Shown one piece after another: positions 4,899 through 7,623 of a stretch of DNA of 7,623 nt. Origin of the DNA: JAYEJW01 sp034716535 (GTDB lineage: Bacteria; Pseudomonadota; Gammaproteobacteria; Chromatiales; Chromatiaceae). How positions within the stretch are numbered: position 1 is the stretch's first letter; every line of letters begins with the position of its first letter. A program made the position numbers and the translations under genes. The notes beneath the pieces are model-generated. The model saw nothing but the letters and a program-made list of their open reading frames with translations, ran no database searches and was not told where the DNA came from. The stretch is taken from NCBI GenBank assembly GCA_034716535.1, contig JAYEJW010000508.1, positions 1 through 7,623 on the forward strand, in the 5' to 3' direction.

Positions 4899-7623
4899 AT
4901 GAACAGGAGAACCCCGGGACGCTTGTCCCATTGGCTGTGTCTGGGCGCGCTGGTCGCATCCCCGGTGTTCGGGGCGAACATCGTGCCTAACGAGGTCAAG
5001 ATGCCGGGCACTCAGCCGGAGGACGGGATCGTGCCGCTTGATACCGTGGGCACCTGTGCGCAATGTCACGGTAACTACGACCAGAACGTGGAACCGCTAC
5101 ACAACTGGAACGGCAGCATGATGGCACACGCCGGCCGCGATCCCATTTTCTGGGCCACGGTCGCCATCGCCGAGCAGGACTTCGACGGCGCCGGTGACCT
5201 GTGCATCCGTTGCCACAGCCCCGCAGGCTGGCTCGACGGCCGGTCCTCCCCCACCGACGGGTCGAATCTCGATCCCGCCACCGACGGCAACGGCGTCCAA
5301 TGCGACCATTGCCACCGTATCGCCAATCCGGACGATTCTGAGCACTTGGGGGTTCAAAACGAGCCCTTTATCGCCAATGACGGTGGTAATCCCCCGGAGG
5401 GCAATCACGGCAGTGGCCAGTTTGTCATGATGGACAGCAACGCCACGAAGCTTGGCCCCTACTCCGACGCAACCCCGCCTGCGGGTGCCCATGCCGCGGC
5501 ACAGTCGCAGTTCCACCGCTCGCCAGAGCTGTGTGGGACCTGCCACGACGTCTCGAATCCGGTCACGGGCGACCTCGCCCACAACAACGGGGCGCAGCTG
5601 GACCTGAATTATAATGGTGGGTTGGGCAGTCCGCTCGCGGACAAGGTGGCCTTCAATTACCGCCCCTACGAGTACGGTGTGGTGGAGCGCACCTACAGCG
5701 AGCACAAGTCGAGCCGGCTCGGCACAACCCTTGTCTCCGACTACCTGAGCCTGCCTGCCGACCTGCAGACCGGCGCCATCAAGCGCGCATACGACGCCGC
5801 CATGGCGGCGACGGCGGACGGCAACTACGAGGACGGCGCCCCCCGATACTTCACCTGCCAGACCTGCCACATGCCCCCGGTACAGGGCAAGGGCGCGGGC
5901 AGACCTGCGGCCGGGAGGTTCGCGCCCCGCGTGCGGCCGGATCTGCCGAAGCACGATCTCACCGGTGGCAACTACTGGATGCCCGAGGCGATGCAATGGC
6001 TGGACGCACGCGGTCGGCTGAAGTTCGGCGGTCTGACGGCGGCCGAGATCGGCGCCATGGACGACGGCGCGTTACGGGCGAGAGCGAACCTCGAGGCGGC
6101 GGGCTCGCTCAGCGTCACCGGCGACACCGTGAAGGTGATCAACCTCACCAGCCACAAGCTCATCTCCGGGTACCCGGAGGGTCGGCGCATGTGGCTGAAC
6201 ATCCAATGGTTCGACGCGAGCGGAAGCCTGTTGCGTGAGGACGGCGCTTACGGCGATCTGGAGGTGCAGATCGACGGCCAACCCACGGTGGTGCGTACTC
6301 TATTGGACCTGCACGACCCGAACACGCGCATGTACGAGGTCCACGGCGGCATCACCCAGGAGTGGGCGTCGACCCTGATTGCGGTCAATGCGCAGAAGTA
6401 TACCGATCTGGTCGTCGGCTTCGACCGCGTGACCGGCCTATCCACGGCCACCCTGGCCGACGTGACGGCGCTGCCCGTCGGCAAATATCAACAGAGCTTC
6501 CACTTCGTGCTCAACAACTACGTGGCCTCCGACACCCGTATACCGGGGTACGGCTACAGCTACGACGAGGCGAGGAAGCGCAATGCCCTTCCCGTGCCCA
6601 GCGACCAGTACGGCAATCCGGGCCCAGGCGGCGAGTACAACTACTGGGACGAGTTCGCGTTGAATGTGCCGGCCGGTGCCGAGACGGCCACCATCCGTCT
6701 GATGTACCAGCCCACGAGTTGGGAGTACGTGCAGTTCCTGTACCTGGCCAACAACACCCAGAATCCGCAGCTCAACACGACCGGTAGAGACTTCCTCGAC
6801 GCCTGGCTGAACACCGGCATGGCCGAGCCTCACGTCATGGGTACTGCGACCTGGACGGCTGGCGCACCGCAAGGCAACACGCCGCCGACCGCCAGCTTCA
6901 GCGTCGCTTGCACCGACTTGAGCTGTAGTTTCGACGGCAGTGCTTCGGTGGATTCCGACGGCGCCATCGTCAGCTACGACTGGGACTTCGGTGACGGCAC
7001 TGTCGTCATGGATGCAGGCGCGACCCCGACTCACGCCTATGCGGCCGACGGAGCCTATTCCGTGACCCTGACCGTGACGGACGACCAGGGGGCGACCGCA
7101 AGCACCACGAAAGAGGTCACCGTGGCCGTGGGCAATCAGTCGCCGATCGCCAGCTTCACCTTCACCTGCGTGGATCTGGCCTGCGACTTCCTCAGCACTG
7201 CGACGGACCCGGACGGCACCATCGTCAGCTACGAGTGGGACTTCGGTGACGGCGCAATCGGCTCGGGTGCGACCGCTACTCATGTCTACGCGGCGGGTGG
7301 GAACTATAGCGTGACCTTGACGGTGACGGACGATGCCGGGGCGGCAGCCAGCGTCAGCCAAACCGTCGCGGTCACGGCGCCGGTGACGAACCTGGCGCCG
7401 ACTGCCAGCTTCAGCTTCACCTGCACGGATCTGGCCTGTGCGTTTGATGGCAGCGCGTCTAGCGACCCCGAGCTCGGCCCCCTCAGCTACGCATGGGATC
7501 TCGGTGACGGGACAACGGCAACGGGCGTAAGCGTCAACCACACCTACGCGGCGGCAGGCACTTACACGGTGACCCTGACGGTGACGGACGATGGTGGTCT
7601 GGGCGACGCTGTCGCTCAGACCA
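4899..7623 (+). CDS. Exported multiheme cytochrome c with PKD domains (partial, open at right edge)
   Basis: 908 codons are visible with no stop. The start at 4899 follows GGGAG (4885-4889). Residues 1-25 form a Sec signal peptide (basic MNRRTPGR, a hydrophobic run, cleavage probably after VFG). Five c-type heme motifs follow: CAQCH (53-57), CIRCH (102-106), CDHCH (135-139), CGTCH (212-216) and CQTCH (320-324). Nearby histidines such as H68 and H77 in HNWNGSMMAHAGRDP could be axial ligands. From about 395 to 655 comes a beta-rich domain with INLTSHKLISGYPEGRRMW (H419) and SWEYVQFLYLANN (607-619), motifs I associate with this family of multiheme cytochromes. Three PKD domains follow (about 660, 746 and 831 to the edge), each with a WDxGDG turn and a C-x4-C pair. 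Heme must be attached in the periplasm by Ccm-type machinery. The likely role is periplasmic or cell-surface electron transfer, with PKD domains as extracellular spacers or binding modules. The substrate is unknown. It is probably induced by the divergent sigma-54 activator. Confidence 0.95.
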   Translation, partial: MNRRTPGRLSHWLCLGALVASPVFGANIVPNEVKMPGTQPEDGIVPLDTVGTCAQCHGNYDQNVEPLHNWNGSMMAHAGRDPIFWATVAIAEQDFDGAGDLCIRCHSPAGWLDGRSSPTDGSNLDPATDGNGVQCDHCHRIANPDDSEHLGVQNEPFIANDGGNPPEGNHGSGQFVMMDSNATKLGPYSDATPPAGAHAAAQSQFHRSPELCGTCHDVSNPVTGDLAHNNGAQLDLNYNGGLGSPLADKVAFNYRPYEYGVVERTYSEHKSSRLGTTLVSDYLSLPADLQTGAIKRAYDAAMAATADGNYEDGAPRYFTCQTCHMPPVQGKGAGRPAAGRFAPRVRPDLPKHDLTGGNYWMPEAMQWLDARGRLKFGGLTAAEIGAMDDGALRARANLEAAGSLSVTGDTVKVINLTSHKLISGYPEGRRMWLNIQWFDASGSLLREDGAYGDLEVQIDGQPTVVRTLLDLHDPNTRMYEVHGGITQEWASTLIAVNAQKYTDLVVGFDRVTGLSTATLADVTALPVGKYQQSFHFVLNNYVASDTRIPGYGYSYDEARKRNALPVPSDQYGNPGPGGEYNYWDEFALNVPAGAETATIRLMYQPTSWEYVQFLYLANNTQNPQLNTTGRDFLDAWLNTGMAEPHVMGTATWTAGAPQGNTPPTASFSVACTDLSCSFDGSASVDSDGAIVSYDWDFGDGTVVMDAGATPTHAYAADGAYSVTLTVTDDQGATASTTKEVTVAVGNQSPIASFTFTCVDLACDFLSTATDPDGTIVSYEWDFGDGAIGSGATATHVYAAGGNYSVTLTVTDDAGAAASVSQTVAVTAPVTNLAPTASFSFTCTDLACAFDGSASSDPELGPLSYAWDLGDGTTATGVSVNHTYAAAGTYTVTLTVTDDGGLGDAVAQT
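6876..7623 (+). repeat. Tandem PKD-encoding repeats, about 255-bp period
   Basis: Three units start near 6876, 7134 and 7389, the last cut by the window edge. Similarity is visible at DNA level: the 34-base stretches at 6965-6998 and 7220-7253 differ by one base and lie exactly 255 bp apart. The GTGACC-TGAC-GTGACGGACGA block recurs in all three units. Each unit encodes an ASFS/TF start, a Cys pair five residues apart (C671/C676, C757/C762, C842/C847), WDFGDG (WDLGDG in the third) and YSVTLTVTDD or YTVTLTVTDD. Unequal crossing-over could change copy number. Confidence 0.85.

Noticed and set aside
5097..5996. 299-codon leftward ORF
   Set aside because: It is antisense to the heme-binding part of the cytochrome gene, is Val/Gly/Arg-rich with no recognisable domain, and overlaps five unmistakable CXXCH motifs on the plus strand.
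6438..7541. 367-codon leftward ORF
   Set aside because: It is antisense to the beta and PKD domains. Its internal repetition (VADDGAV-type phrases) mirrors the PKD DNA repeats, so it is a composition artefact.

Overview
This 7.6 kb window is GC-rich and looks like chromosomal DNA from a pseudomonadotan, most likely a high-GC gammaproteobacterium. That guess rests on family resemblance only: an Old Yellow Enzyme/TetR pair, a PAS sigma-54 activator, and a multiheme cytochrome c carrying PKD domains. No rRNA, tRNA, CRISPR array or intact transposase is visible.

Left part (1-607): mostly non-coding. The first 56 bases may encode the N-terminus (signal-peptide-like) of a leftward gene that leaves the window. 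The rest holds an AT-rich stretch, a 14-bp-armed REP-like palindrome (240-301), 9-bp tandem repeats (300-338) and a strong 9-bp hairpin (402-424).

Centre-left (608-2770): a reductive-detoxification locus. A leftward Old Yellow Enzyme-type ene-reductase (608-1702) and a truncated peroxiredoxin C-terminus (1871-2059) are divergent from a TetR/AcrR regulator (2189-2770). The 129-bp divergent region holds a plausible -35/-10 pair for each direction. Two TTGA-N8-TCAA elements lie over the two -35 boxes, which fits autoregulated repression of both directions.

Centre (2771-4898): a 234-bp gap with a hairpin and a possible gene remnant, then a leftward sigma-54 activator (3005-4441) with a Cys/His-rich PAS sensor domain, an AAA+ domain and a Fis-type HTH. 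Its ATG overlaps (ATGA) the stop of a possible 57-codon upstream ORF. The 457-bp region between it and the next gene contains repeats suited to an upstream activating sequence, a good -24/-12 promoter pointing right, and a leader dyad.

Right part (4899-7623): one long open frame, still open at the window edge (908 codons visible). It encodes an exported cytochrome c with five CXXCH motifs, a beta-rich domain and at least three PKD domains. No other rightward reading of this stretch makes sense; the long antisense ORFs across it are composition artefacts.

The best candidate for a self-contained system is the divergent pair: a Cys-rich PAS sigma-54 activator and a PKD-bearing pentaheme (or larger) cytochrome c, joined by a sigma-54 promoter. 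The activator probably switches on the cytochrome in response to a redox, metal or heme-type signal. Substrate and signal cannot be read from the sequence.
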